A stretch of 64,000 bases of DNA from Pseudoxanthomonas spadix (GTDB taxonomy: Bacteria; Pseudomonadota; Gammaproteobacteria; Xanthomonadales; Xanthomonadaceae), in assembly GCF_003703395.1 (NCBI RefSeq), contig NZ_RDQN01000001.1, positions 124,001 through 188,000 on the forward strand, given 5' to 3'. The notes under the pieces are model-generated. The model was not told the DNA's origin. It saw only the letters and a list, made by a program, of their open reading frames with translations, and made no database searches. Position numbers and translations under genes: made by a program. Shown here piece by piece: positions 31,192-43,677 of this stretch (its first letter is position 1; every line of letters begins with the position of its first letter).

Positions 31192-31327
31192 GGCCAGAAA
31201 CGAGGGCGCAGGAGCGAGGGGCGAGGGGGGTGGAGCGAGGGGCGAGGGGGGAGGAGTGAGAAACGAGGGTCAGGCACTGCGACCCGGCTTTCTCTCGTTT
31301 CTCACTCATCTCCCTTCGTTTCTGGCC
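31192..31327 (+). repeat. purine-arm inverted repeat between pyrH and parE
   Basis: GGCCAGAAACGA (31192-31203) and TCGTTTCTGGCC (31316-31327) are perfect 12-bp inverted ends. Inside, GAGTGAGAAACGAG (31254-31267) pairs with CTCGTTTCTCACTC (31294-31307). The left half holds stepwise purine repeats (AGCGAGGGGCGAGGGGGG-like, twice). The element ends 1 bp from the parE stop codon. It shares the two-armed architecture, but not the sequence, of the GGGTCCC repeats. Confidence 0.85.
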
Positions 31328-31328
31328 T

Positions 31329-33233
31329 TCAGACTTCCAGCGAGGCCAGGTCGCCCTTGGTCTCCAGCCAGGTCTTGCGGTCGCCGGCGCGCTTCTTGGC
31401 CAGCAGCATGTCCATCAGGCCGTGGGTCTGGTCGCCGTCCTCCACGGTCAGCTGGACCAGGCGGCGGGTGTCGGGATGGATGGCCGATTCACGCAGCTGC
31501 GAGGGGTTCATTTCGCCCAGGCCCTTGAAGCGGGTCACGTTGACCTGGCCCTTGAGCTTTTCGCGGGCGATCTTTTCCAGCAGCAGGCGCTTTTCTTCCT
31601 CATCCAGCGCGTAGAACACCTGCTTGCCCACGTCCACCCGGAACAGCGGCGGCATCGCCACGAACACGTGCCCGGCGTTGACCAGCGCCGGGAAGTGCTT
31701 CAGGAACAGCGCGCTCAGCAGGGTGGCGATGTGCAGTCCGTCCGAGTCGGCGTCGGCCAGCACCACCACCTTGCCGTAGCGCAGGCCGCTGATGTCGTCC
31801 TTGCCCGGATCGCAGCCGATGGCGATGGCCAGGTTGTGCACTTCCTCCGAGGCCAGGACGCTGCCCGAAGCCACTTCCCAGGTGTTGAGGATCTTGCCGC
31901 GCAGCGGAAGGATCGCCTGGAAATCCTTGTCGCGGGCCTGCTTGGCGCTGCCGCCGGCCGAGTCGCCTTCCACCAGAAACAGCTCGGTGCGCGACAGGTC
32001 CTGGCTGATGCAGTCGGCCAGCTTGCCGGGCAGGGCCGGGCCGGAGGTGACCTTCTTGCGCACGATCTGCTTTTCGGTCTTCAGCCGCGCGCTGGCCCGG
32101 TCGATGGCCAGCTGGGCGATCTGCAGGCCGGTCTCCACGTGCTGGTTCAGCCACAGGCTGAAAGCGTCGTGCGCGGCGCCTTCGATGAAGCCGGCGGCCT
32201 GGCGCGAGGACAGCCGTTCCTTGGTCTGCCCGGAGAACTGCGGGTCGGTCATCTTCAGGGACAGCACGAAGGCGACCCGGTCCCACACATCTTCCGGGGC
32301 CAGCTTGACCCCGCGCGGCAGCAGGTTGCGGAAATCGCAGAACTCGCGCAGCGCATCGGTCAGGCCCGAACGCAGGCCGTTGACGTGGGTGCCGTGCTGG
32401 GGGGTGGGGATCAGGTTGACGTAGCTTTCCTGGACCAGCTCGCCCTCCGCCACCCAGGCCACCGCCCAGTCGACGATCTCGGTCTGCTTCTTCAGGCCGC
32501 CCACGAACAGCTGCGCGGGCAACAGCTCGCGCTCATCCATCTGGCCCTTGAGCAGTTCCTGCTGCAGATACGCGCGCAGGCCGTCCTCGTAGAGCCAGGT
32601 CTCGCGCTCGCCGCTGGCTTCGTCATACAGCTTGACCGTCAGGCCCGGGCACAGCACGGCCTTGGCCCGCAGCAGGTGGCGCAGGGCGCGCACGTTGATC
32701 CTGGGCGTGTCGAAGTACTTGGGATCGGGCCAGAAGCGCAGGCGGGTGCCGGTGTTCTTCCTGCCGACGCTGCCGACCACCTCCAGCGGGCTGGCGCGCT
32801 CGCCGTTGCGGAAGGTGATGCGGTGCTCGCTGCCGTCGCGCTTGATGTGCAGCTCCACCAGGGTGGACAGCGCGTTGACCACGCTCACGCCCACCCCGTG
32901 CAGGCCGCCAGAGAAGGTGTAGTTGTTGTTGTTGAACTTGCCGCCGGCGTGCAGCCGGGTGAGGATCAGTTCGACGCCGGAGATCCTTTCCTCCGGGTGG
33001 ATGTCCACCGGCATGCCGCGGCCGTCGTCGCAGACCTCGACGCTGCCGTCCCTGAACAGGGTCACTTCCACCACCTTGGCGTGCCCGCCCAATGCCTCGT
33101 CGACCGAGTTGTCGATCACTTCCTGCGCCAGATGGTTGGGGCGGGTGGTGTCGGTGTACATGCCGGGACGGCGCTTGACCGGGTCAAGGCCGGAGAGGAC
33201 TTCGATATCGGCGGCGTTGTAGCGGGTGTTCAT
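31329..33233 (-). CDS. parE: DNA topoisomerase IV subunit B
   Basis: A 634-residue GHKL ATPase subunit that with ParC decatenates replicated chromosomes. The ATP site is visible as [22 protein letters not shown] and [14 protein letters not shown]. The TOPRIM metal motifs are [14 protein letters not shown] and [15 protein letters not shown]. The C-terminus [13 protein letters not shown] is typical. Length and the short insert pattern fit ParE rather than GyrB. Start ATG 33233 ([15 protein letters not shown]). Confidence 0.94.
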   Translation of the reverse strand: MNTRYNAADIEVLSGLDPVKRRPGMYTDTTRPNHLAQEVIDNSVDEALGGHAKVVEVTLFRDGSVEVCDDGRGMPVDIHPEERISGVELILTRLHAGGKFNNNNYTFSGGLHGVGVSVVNALSTLVELHIKRDGSEHRITFRNGERASPLEVVGSVGRKNTGTRLRFWPDPKYFDTPRINVRALRHLLRAKAVLCPGLTVKLYDEASGERETWLYEDGLRAYLQQELLKGQMDERELLPAQLFVGGLKKQTEIVDWAVAWVAEGELVQESYVNLIPTPQHGTHVNGLRSGLTDALREFCDFRNLLPRGVKLAPEDVWDRVAFVLSLKMTDPQFSGQTKERLSSRQAAGFIEGAAHDAFSLWLNQHVETGLQIAQLAIDRASARLKTEKQIVRKKVTSGPALPGKLADCISQDLSRTELFLVEGDSAGGSAKQARDKDFQAILPLRGKILNTWEVASGSVLASEEVHNLAIAIGCDPGKDDISGLRYGKVVVLADADSDGLHIATLLSALFLKHFPALVNAGHVFVAMPPLFRVDVGKQVFYALDEEEKRLLLEKIAREKLKGQVNVTRFKGLGEMNPSQLRESAIHPDTRRLVQLTVEDGDQTHGLMDMLLAKKRAGDRKTWLETKGDLASLEV

Positions 33234-33477
33234 GCGGTCATTCAGGTCGTGTGGCAGCCACCAAGGGCGGGCAAGTGTGGGGGCTGGGGCGCGGTTTTGC
33301 ACGCCTGCGCGCAGGTGGGCTGCAGGCGCAATGGCTCAGGCCAGGAGGTGCTTTGCCATGCGCACTGCCGTCGCGGCGGCGTCGGCCGATACAATCACCC
33401 AACGACGGCGCGTGCGGCCCGTTGCGCGTGGCGGCGTGGCGACCCGCGCGGGCGCTGGATGCCAGGAGAGGGAACCG

Positions 33478-34521
33478 GTGGTGGAGACAACCGCGCCGCT
33501 GCGAGCGGGTGATGTGGAGGATGGCCAGAGCGGTTTCATCGCCGCCGACGTGGGCGGCACGTTCGCCCGGCTGGGGCTGGCCCATGGCGGCCCGGGCGCG
33601 CCCGAGGTCATTGCCCAGCGGCGCTATGCCTGCGCCGAGTTCCCCAGCCTGGCGGCCGTGCTGCGCCAGTTTGGCCAGGAGCTGCAGGCCGCAGGACAGG
33701 GCCAGGCGCCGAGCGCGGCGGTGGTGGCCATCGCCGGCGTGCTGCAGGGCGACAGGCTGCTCAACAGCAACCTGCCGTGGCCGGTGTCGCTGGCCGCCAC
33801 CCGCAGCCAGGCCGGCTTGGAGCAGCTACAGCTGATCAACGACTTCCAGGCCCTGGCCTGGGCCCTGCCGCAGCTATCGCCCGGGCAGATGCTGCCGCTG
33901 CACGCCGATGCGGCGCTGGTCCCCAGGCTGCCGGCGCTGCTGCTCGGCCCCGGCACCGGCCTGGGCGCGGCCCTGGTGGTGCCCGAGGGCGGCGGTTACC
34001 GGGTGCTGCCCAGCGAGGCCGGCCACGCCGCGCTGGGCGCCGGCAACCCGCTGGAGCTGGAGATCCTGCGCCGGCTGCAGGACCAGTTCGACCACGTGGA
34101 CAACGAGCGCATCCTGTCCGGTACTGGCCTGGTGCGGCTGTACGCCGCGCTGTGCACGCAGCAGGGCCAGGCGCCGCGCTGGCACACCCCGGCCGAGGTG
34201 ATCGCCGCGGCCGATGCCGGTGACGATCGGCTGGCCACGCAGTGCCTGGAGGTGTTTTGCGCCTGGCTGGGCAGCCTGGCCGGCGATTTGGCGATCACCT
34301 TCTGCGCCGGCACGGTCTACCTGGCCGGCGGCATCACCGGCCATATCGGTCAACACCTGAGCCGTGGCGGCTTCCTGCGCCGGTTCCTGGACAAGGGCGT
34401 GCTCGCGCCGGCCCTGCAGCAGGTGCCGGTGTTCCGTATCGAACATGGCTGGCTGGGGATCGTCGGGGCGGCCGCGTGGTACCGCGCACGGCATACGGGC
34501 ACGACATTCAGGGCGCGCTAA
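33478..34521 (+). CDS. glk: glucokinase
   Basis: A 347-residue kinase of the bacterial Glk family (ROK-unrelated) that phosphorylates glucose with ATP. ADVGGTFARLGLAHGG is the phosphate-binding strand; INDFQALAWALP carries the catalytic Asp; LLLGPGTGLGAALVV and GHAALGA follow; the hinge AGTVYLAGGITGHI is conserved. Several starts are possible; GTG 33478 is chosen because AGGAGAGGG lies 6-14 bp upstream, and GTG 33481 is equally plausible. It is divergent from parE with a 244-bp gap in which I see no clear promoter. Confidence 0.88.
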   Translation: MVETTAPLRAGDVEDGQSGFIAADVGGTFARLGLAHGGPGAPEVIAQRRYACAEFPSLAAVLRQFGQELQAAGQGQAPSAAVVAIAGVLQGDRLLNSNLPWPVSLAATRSQAGLEQLQLINDFQALAWALPQLSPGQMLPLHADAALVPRLPALLLGPGTGLGAALVVPEGGGYRVLPSEAGHAALGAGNPLELEILRRLQDQFDHVDNERILSGTGLVRLYAALCTQQGQAPRWHTPAEVIAAADAGDDRLATQCLEVFCAWLGSLAGDLAITFCAGTVYLAGGITGHIGQHLSRGGFLRRFLDKGVLAPALQQVPVFRIEHGWLGIVGAAAWYRARHTGTTFRAR

Positions 34522-34602
34522 AGCGACAGGCGTAGCCTTTGTCGCGTTGCTGCGCGCTCCTGCGCGCGGCGACACCCCAAGGTTCGTCACCAGGAGTCAT
34601 CC

Positions 34603-36691
<2,089 letters not shown>

Positions 36692-36791
36692 ATGGCCTGG
36701 CGCCCGCCCCGCGCGTGTGGGTCGGACGGGCCGCCGTGTCCGCTGCGATCATCATGGAACGCGCTCACGCATCCGCAGGCGCCTGTGCCTG

Positions 36792-38458
<1,667 letters not shown>

Positions 38459-38507
38459 GGCAGCGCCATGGGCCTGGGCGGTTTCACCTTCACCCTGGGA
38501 AACTGAG

Positions 38508-38879
38508 ATGGCCAAGCCGCGCTGGCTGCTGCTGGTGCTGGTGTTGCTGCTGGTGTTCCTGCAGTACCACCTGTGGTTCGGGCGCGGCAGCTCGGGCGAG
38601 GTGATCGCCATGCGTGCGCAGGTGGCCAGCCAGGTGCGCGAGAATCAGGGCCTGCAGCAGCGCAACGCGGCGCTGGCGGCGGAAGTGGAAGACCTCAAGT
38701 CCGGCGAGGCGGCGGTGGAAGAGCGTGCCCGCAGCGAGCTGGGCATGATCAAGCCGGGCGAGAAGTTCTATCGCGTGGTCGACACGCCCGCAGGCCAGGC
38801 CGGCATGTCCGGTGACCAGCTGCCTGCCGTCCCGCAGGCCGCGCAGGATCCGGCCCCGGCGCAGGCCGAGGGCCACTGA
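38508..38879 (+). CDS. ftsB: cell division protein FtsB
   Basis: A 123-residue bitopic protein of the FtsQLB divisome complex. The N-terminal membrane helix ([19 protein letters not shown], residues about 7-25) is followed by a coiled coil (residues 33-65) and the conserved [19 protein letters not shown]. The C-terminal 35 residues are Pro/Ala/Gln-rich and longer than in E. coli. ATG 38508; its stop overlaps the next gene (TGATG). Position between eno and ispD is the conserved one. Confidence 0.93.
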   Translation: MAKPRWLLLVLVLLLVFLQYHLWFGRGSSGEVIAMRAQVASQVRENQGLQQRNAALAAEVEDLKSGEAAVEERARSELGMIKPGEKFYRVVDTPAGQAGMSGDQLPAVPQAAQDPAPAQAEGH

Positions 38880-40174
38880 TGCGCGGTATCTGGGTGATCG
38901 TGCCCGCGGCCGGCCGTGGGCTGCGCTTCGGTGGCCAGGTCCCCAAGCAATACCTGCAGGTCGGTGGCCAACCGGTCCTGGCCTGGACGCTGTCCACGCT
39001 GCTCTCGCACCCGCTGGTCGAGGGCGTGGTGGTGGCCATTTCGGCCGACGATCCGTGGTGGCCGGGCTGGACCGAATTCGGCGGAAAGCCGGTGCTGGCC
39101 TGCCTCGGTGGCGGCACCCGGGCGGCCTCGGTGCTGGCCGCGCTGCAGGCGCTGCCCGAGCAGGTGCGCGGCGATGACTTCGTGCTGGTACACGATGCGG
39201 CGCGGCCGAACCTGGCCGGGGCCGACCTGGAGCAGTTGATCGAACGCGGCCGCCAGGATCCGGTCGGCGCGCTGCTGGCCGCGCCGCTGCGCGACACGCT
39301 CAAGCGGGCCGGCGATGACGGCGGCGTGGACGGCACCGAGCCGCGCGAGCGGCTGTGGCGCGCGCTGACCCCGCAGATGTTCCGGCGCCTGCAGCTGACC
39401 CGGGCGCTGGACCAGGCCGCCGGCGCCGGCATCGATGTGACCGACGAGTCGATGGCCATGGAGCGGCTGGGCCTGCGCCCGCTGCTGGTCGAGGGCAGCG
39501 AAACCAACTTCAAGATCACCACCTGGGCCGATCTGGAGCGCTTTGCCTATATCGTCGGGACCCGGGGCAGGGGAGCCGGGACTCGGGGAGAGCAAGAGCA
39601 GGTGCAACAACAGCAACAGCAACAAGCCTCCAGCGCCGATTCGGCCGTCTCGGCTCTTCCGGGTCCCGGGTCCCGAGTCCCGAGTCCCGGCACCCCGTTG
39701 CGCATCGGCCAAGGCCTGGACGTACACGCCTTCGCCGCCGACGGCGACCACCTGATGCTCGGCGGTGTGCGCGTGCCGCACCGCTGTGGCGTACTGGCGC
39801 ACAGCGATGGCGATGTGGTCATCCACGCGCTGTGCGATGCGATGCTGGGCGCGCTGGCGCTGGGTGATATCGGCCGGCATTTCCCGCCCGGCGACCCGCG
39901 CTGGAAGGATGCCGACAGCACCGATTTCCTGCGGCACTGCGACGGTCTGCTGCGTGCGCGTGGCTGGCAGGTGGGCAATGCCGATGTCACGGTGATCTGC
40001 GAGCGGCCCAGGGTCGGCCCCCATGCCCGGGCGATGTGCACGCACCTGGCCCAGGTGCTGGGCATCGAGGTCGATGCGATGAGCGTCAAGGCCACCACCA
40101 CCGAGCAGCTGGGCTTCACCGGTCGCGGTGAAGGCATCGCCGCGCAGGCCGTGGTGCTGCTGGTGCGGGCGTGA
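38879..40174 (+). CDS. ispDF: IspD-IspF fusion joined by a repeat-derived linker
   Basis: A single 431-codon frame encodes IspD (residues 1-225: [37 protein letters not shown]) and IspF (residues about 273-431: GLDVHAF metal site, [45 protein letters not shown]). IspD makes CDP-ME from MEP and IspF cyclises CDP-ME2P, the third and fifth MEP-pathway steps. In related bacteria they are two adjacent genes. Here residues about 226-271 come from a heptamer-arm repeat (39555-39690) including a Gln run ([11 protein letters not shown]), with no stop between. An internal start for a free IspF would have to be non-ATG (TTG 39699). Fused IspDF enzymes exist naturally in alpha- and epsilon-proteobacteria. 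Confidence 0.93.
   Translation: MRGIWVIVPAAGRGLRFGGQVPKQYLQVGGQPVLAWTLSTLLSHPLVEGVVVAISADDPWWPGWTEFGGKPVLACLGGGTRAASVLAALQALPEQVRGDDFVLVHDAARPNLAGADLEQLIERGRQDPVGALLAAPLRDTLKRAGDDGGVDGTEPRERLWRALTPQMFRRLQLTRALDQAAGAGIDVTDESMAMERLGLRPLLVEGSETNFKITTWADLERFAYIVGTRGRGAGTRGEQEQVQQQQQQQASSADSAVSALPGPGSRVPSPGTPLRIGQGLDVHAFAADGDHLMLGGVRVPHRCGVLAHSDGDVVIHALCDAMLGALALGDIGRHFPPGDPRWKDADSTDFLRHCDGLLRARGWQVGNADVTVICERPRVGPHARAMCTHLAQVLGIEVDAMSVKATTTEQLGFTGRGEGIAAQAVVLLVRA
39555..39690 (+). repeat. heptamer-arm repeat forming the IspD-IspF linker
   Basis: Left arm TCGGGACCCGGGGCAGGGGA and CCGGGACTCGGGGA, spacer with AGCAAGAGCAGG and a CAA/CAG triplet run (39600-39631), right arm GGGTCCCGGGTCCCGAGTCC continuing to 39690. 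On either side the coding sequence resumes as normal IspD and IspF. Confidence 0.85.
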
Positions 40175-40180
40175 GCTCTT

Positions 40181-40328
40181 CCTTCTCCCATCGGGAGAAG
40201 GTGGCGCGAAGTGAACCTGCAATTGCAGGTTCGGGATGAGGGTACGGGCGAAGCCACGCATACCGGATTCGGCATAGGCGTTGCCCGTGTATCCTCACCC
40301 CGGCATCCTCTCCGTGGTGAAGGAGAGG
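40181..40328 (+). repeat. palindromic intergenic repeat upstream of truD
   Basis: Three dyads lie between ispDF and truD: CCTTCTCCC/GGGAGAAGG (40181-40201, loop ATC), the 20-bp perfect palindrome GAACCTGCAATTGCAGGTTC (40213-40232), and CCTCTCC/GGAGAGG (40307-40328). GATGAGGGTACGGGCG and CCCGTGTATCCTCACCCC between them are partly complementary, so the whole block can fold. It resembles the CTTCTCCC...GGGAGAAGG intergenic repeats I remember from Xanthomonadaceae genomes. Confidence 0.65.
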
Positions 40329-40348
40329 GGCTTTGAACTGCAAGGTCC

Positions 40349-41392
40349 ATGACCGAGACATCTCTTCTTCCCCGCGCCTATGGTCCATCCGTGCTGAGTG
40401 CGGCATTCCGCAGCCAGCCCGAAGATTTCCAGGTCGTGGAGATCGACAGCTTCGCCGCCCATGGCGAGGGCGAACACCTGCTGCTGACCCTGCGCAAGCG
40501 CGGCCTGAACACCTCAGAGGTCGCGCGCCGGCTGGCGCAATGGGCCGGAATCGGCGAGGTCGGCATCGGCTACGCCGGGCTGAAGGACCGCCATGCGGTC
40601 ACCACCCAGCGCTTCAGCGTGCACCTGCCCAGGCGCGTGGCGCCGGCGCTGGCGGCCCTGGCCGGCGGCCCGCTGGAGATCGTCGATTCGGCCTGGCACA
40701 ACCGCAAGCTGCCGCGCGGGGCGCTGGCCGGCAATCGCTTCACGCTGGTGCTGCGCCAGGTCCAGGGCGAGCGTTCGGCCATCGAAGCTCGGCTGCAGGC
40801 GATCGCCGATCGCGGCCTGCCCAACTGGTTCGGCGAGCAGCGTTTCGGCCGTGGCGGCGGCAACGTCAACCAGGCCCTGGCCATGTTTGAAGGACGCCGG
40901 GTCAGGCGCGAGCAGCGCTCGATCCTGCTTTCGGCCGCACGCTCGGAACTGTTCAACCGGGTGCTGGCCGCGCGCGTGGCCGACGGCAGCTGGGAGCGCG
41001 GCCTGGATGGCGAGGTCTGGATGCTCGCCGGCAGCCGCAGTGTGTTCGGCCCGGAACCCTGCAGCGACACCCTGGCCCGGCGCCTGGCCACGTTCGACAT
41101 CCATCCCACTGGCCCGCAAGGGGGGCAGGGCGAGCTGCGTGCGCAGGGCGTGTGCGCAGCCCTGGAGTTGCGCGTGCTGTCAGAAGCTGACGGCCCGGCC
41201 CTGCGCGCGGGCCTGGAGGCGGCGGGCCTGAAGCAGGAGCGCCGCGCCCTGCGCCAGCAGGCGGTCGATCTGCGCTGGACCTGGCTTGATGGGCAAACGC
41301 TGGAGCTTGGGTTCGCCCTGGCGCCGGGCAGCTATGCCACCGCGCTGCTGCACGAACTGGGGCCGGTGCGCGAGGCCAACCGCAGCGCATGA
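40349..41392 (+). CDS. truD: tRNA pseudouridine(13) synthase
   Basis: A 347-residue pseudouridine synthase acting on U13 of tRNA-Glu. The catalytic Asp is D80 in [18 protein letters not shown], and the [14 protein letters not shown] block is the family signature. Start ATG 40349 ([17 protein letters not shown]). In related genomes surE follows directly; here a seven-gene operon intervenes. Confidence 0.95.
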   Translation: MTETSLLPRAYGPSVLSAAFRSQPEDFQVVEIDSFAAHGEGEHLLLTLRKRGLNTSEVARRLAQWAGIGEVGIGYAGLKDRHAVTTQRFSVHLPRRVAPALAALAGGPLEIVDSAWHNRKLPRGALAGNRFTLVLRQVQGERSAIEARLQAIADRGLPNWFGEQRFGRGGGNVNQALAMFEGRRVRREQRSILLSAARSELFNRVLAARVADGSWERGLDGEVWMLAGSRSVFGPEPCSDTLARRLATFDIHPTGPQGGQGELRAQGVCAALELRVLSEADGPALRAGLEAAGLKQERRALRQQAVDLRWTWLDGQTLELGFALAPGSYATALLHELGPVREANRSA

Positions 41393-41458
41393 AGGGCAAC
41401 GGCTTTGGTCTTTCGTATCGGCCGCGCGCAACGATTCCTGATCGAAAAGCGAATGAAC

Positions 41459-41475
41459 GGCTAACATTTGGCTAA
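41459..41475 (+). promoter_or_regulatory. 11-bp-phased direct repeat, candidate response-regulator site
   Basis: GGCTAA occurs at 41459-41464 and 41470-41475, exactly one helical turn apart (GGCTAA-N5-GGCTAA), in the only gap (118 bp) before the seven-gene operon that encodes an OmpR/PhoP-type regulator. This layout resembles PhoP-type boxes (GGTTTA-N5-GGTTTA). TTAATC at about 41483 could serve as a -10. Confidence 0.45.
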
Positions 41476-41509
41476 TTGCGACTTAATCTGGCCACGCCAG
41501 TCTGGCGCC

Positions 41510-42181
41510 ATGTCCTGGATCCCCACCGCCTCCCTTGTCCCGCTGGAGGGACGTTTCGCGCGCGCCGAGCTGGTTCAGGCGCACCATCCGCAGCGGTCCG
41601 TGGTGGAGGCGTTCATCGCCCAGGTCTACCGCGACCGCCATGGCGCGCAACTGCACAGTTTCCTGCCTCATCTGCTGGCCTATCGCGACAGCGAAGGGCA
41701 GCTGCTGGCGGCGGTGGGCCTGCGGCTGGGCCAGGAGGGCCCGATGTTCGTCGAGCAATACCTGGATGTCCCCGCCGAGACACTGCTGGCCTCGCGGCAG
41801 CTGGCCGAGGGCGTGCAGCGCCGCGACCTGGCCGAGGTCGGCAGCTTTGCTGCATCGACCCCGGGCGCGGCGCGCGAACTGATCCTGCAGCTGACCTGCA
41901 CACTGCATGCCGCACACGTGCGTTGGGTTCTGTTTGCCGCCACCCGCCAGCTGCGCAATGCGTTCGACCGTCTGCATCTGTCGCTGACCGAGCTGGCCGA
42001 GGCGCGCGCGGACCGGCTGCAGGGCGATGCAAGCGAGTGGGGCCGCTATTACCAGGCCCAGCCCAGGGTGATGTGCGGCAACGTGACCTCCGGCTACGGC
42101 TACGTCATGCGCCAGGCCGAACAGGCCCGTGCCGAGCCGGTGGCGGACGCCTCGGGATTTTGCCTGGCCGTGTCGCTGTGA
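41510..42181 (+). CDS. thermostable-hemolysin-family (GNAT-like) protein
   Basis: A 223-residue protein of the family named after the Vibrio thermostable hemolysin (Pfam T_hemolysin), related in fold to GNAT and acyl-homoserine-lactone synthases. Visible family blocks are RHGAQLHSFLPHLLA, AAVGLRLG, FVEQYLD, DLAEVGSFAAS, WVLFAATRQLRNAFDRL and WGRYYQAQPRVMCGNV. There is no signal peptide or membrane segment, so a cytoplasmic enzyme is more likely than a toxin. ATG 41510 is preferred to TTG 41468. Its stop overlaps the next gene's GTG (GTGA). As first gene of an operon with a ligase, an oxidase and a reductase, it may condense or transfer an acyl group; this is inference. Confidence 0.8.
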   Translation: MSWIPTASLVPLEGRFARAELVQAHHPQRSVVEAFIAQVYRDRHGAQLHSFLPHLLAYRDSEGQLLAAVGLRLGQEGPMFVEQYLDVPAETLLASRQLAEGVQRRDLAEVGSFAASTPGAARELILQLTCTLHAAHVRWVLFAATRQLRNAFDRLHLSLTELAEARADRLQGDASEWGRYYQAQPRVMCGNVTSGYGYVMRQAEQARAEPVADASGFCLAVSL

Positions 42182-43677
42182 GTGCGCCGGTCTCACAGGC
42201 CTTGTTCGATGCGCTGCGCGGGGTCCCGGAGCGGGTCATCGTCGCCGATGGCGGTATCGGCGATGCGGCCTTGGCCGGGCGCGTGCGCAGCCTGGCCGAG
42301 CGCCTGCAGCGCGCCGGCACGACCTGCATCGCCAGTCGCCTCGACAACGGGGTGGCCTGGCTCGAACTGGACCTGGCCCTGCACCTGATCGACGGGGTGC
42401 ACGTGCCGCTGCCGACGTTCTTCTCGGCCGAACAGGTGGACCATGCGCTGGCGTCCAGCGGTGCGCAGGCGGTGATCGTGGCCGAAGCCACGCCGCTGCC
42501 GGGCGGTGCCCCGGCGCTCGGGCCGCTGCTGGCCGGCACCGGGCTGGCCGGCTGGCGGCTGGCTGCCGATCGCCCGGTCGCGCTGCCAGCCGGGACCGCC
42601 TGCGTCACCTACACCTCCGGCACCACCGGCCGGCCCAAGGGCGTGTGCCTGGATGGTGCCAGCCTGCTGACCGTGGCTGGCTCGCTGGTGCAGGCCTCCA
42701 GCGCCATCGCCCCGCGCCGCCACCTGTGCCTGATGCCGCTGTCCACGCTGCTGGAGAACGTCGCCGGGCTCTACGCCGCGCTGCTGGCCGATGCCCAGAT
42801 CGCGCTGCCGTCGTTGAGCGAGATCGGCTACACCGGTGCCTCCGGCCTGGACGTGCCCACCCTGCTCGGTTGCCTGCACCGCTACCAGCCCGAGAGCGTG
42901 ATCCTGGTGCCGCAGCTGCTGCTGGCGCTGGTGATGGCAGCCGAACAGGGCGCGCCGTTGCCGGCCTCGTTGCGCTACATCGCGGTGGGCGGGGGCCGGG
43001 TCGGCCCGGCGTTGCTGGCACGCGCCCAGGCGCTGGGCCTGCCGGTGTTCGAAGGCTATGGCCTGACCGAATGCGCCTCGGTGGTGTGCCTGAACCGGCC
43101 CGGGGCGCAGCGCGCCGGCAGCGTCGGCCAACCGCTGCCACATGCCCGGGTGTCCTTCGATGGCGGCGAGATCCTGGTCGATGGCGTGCGCGCGCTGGGC
43201 TACCTCGGCGGTGAAGCGCTTGCGCCCGGGCCGGTGCGGACCGGCGACCTGGGCCACCTGGACGGCGAGGGTTTCGTGCACATCACCGGCCGCCGCAAGA
43301 ATGTGTTCATCACCTCCTTCGGGCGCAATGTCTCGCCCGAGTGGGTCGAAAGCGAGCTGCTGCAGCACCCGGTGCTGGCCCAGGCGGTGGTCTGGGGCGA
43401 GGCCCAGGCCGACAACATCGCCGTGCTCTGGCCGCGCCGGCCCGACGCCGATGACGCGCTCATCGCCCAGGCCCTGGCCGAGGTCAACGCCGGACTGCCC
43501 GACTACGCGCGGGTGGCGCGATTCGTCCGGGCCCGGGCGCCGTTCACCGCCGCCGACGGCCTGCTCACCGCCAACGGCCGCCCGCGCCGCGAGGCGATCC
43601 TGTCCCGCTACCAGTCCGAGGTGGATGCCTGCTATCGCCGCCCGGCTACCATCCCCGCTTCCGGAGTTGCCGCATGA
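42178..43677 (+). CDS. AMP-dependent acyl synthetase/ligase
   Basis: A 499-residue member of the ANL superfamily that activates a carboxylic acid as acyl-AMP and usually transfers it to CoA or a carrier. The P-loop YTSGTTGRPKG is near residue 143; YGLTE near 302, RTGDLG near 356 and the hinge GRRKNVFITSFGRNVSPEWV near 370 are intact, and the C-terminal lid ends with NGRPRREA carrying the catalytic Lys position as Arg, which is unusual. GTG 42178 overlaps the preceding stop. The substrate is unknown; a fatty acid is the simplest guess. Overlap with the next gene (ATGA) indicates coupling. Confidence 0.88.
   Translation: MSAPVSQALFDALRGVPERVIVADGGIGDAALAGRVRSLAERLQRAGTTCIASRLDNGVAWLELDLALHLIDGVHVPLPTFFSAEQVDHALASSGAQAVIVAEATPLPGGAPALGPLLAGTGLAGWRLAADRPVALPAGTACVTYTSGTTGRPKGVCLDGASLLTVAGSLVQASSAIAPRRHLCLMPLSTLLENVAGLYAALLADAQIALPSLSEIGYTGASGLDVPTLLGCLHRYQPESVILVPQLLLALVMAAEQGAPLPASLRYIAVGGGRVGPALLARAQALGLPVFEGYGLTECASVVCLNRPGAQRAGSVGQPLPHARVSFDGGEILVDGVRALGYLGGEALAPGPVRTGDLGHLDGEGFVHITGRRKNVFITSFGRNVSPEWVESELLQHPVLAQAVVWGEAQADNIAVLWPRRPDADDALIAQALAEVNAGLPDYARVARFVRARAPFTAADGLLTANGRPRREAILSRYQSEVDACYRRPATIPASGVAA

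Noticed and set aside
41510-42181. secreted hemolysin toxin
   Set aside because: The family name is historical; there is no signal peptide or membrane segment and the gene heads a metabolic operon, so an enzyme is more likely.
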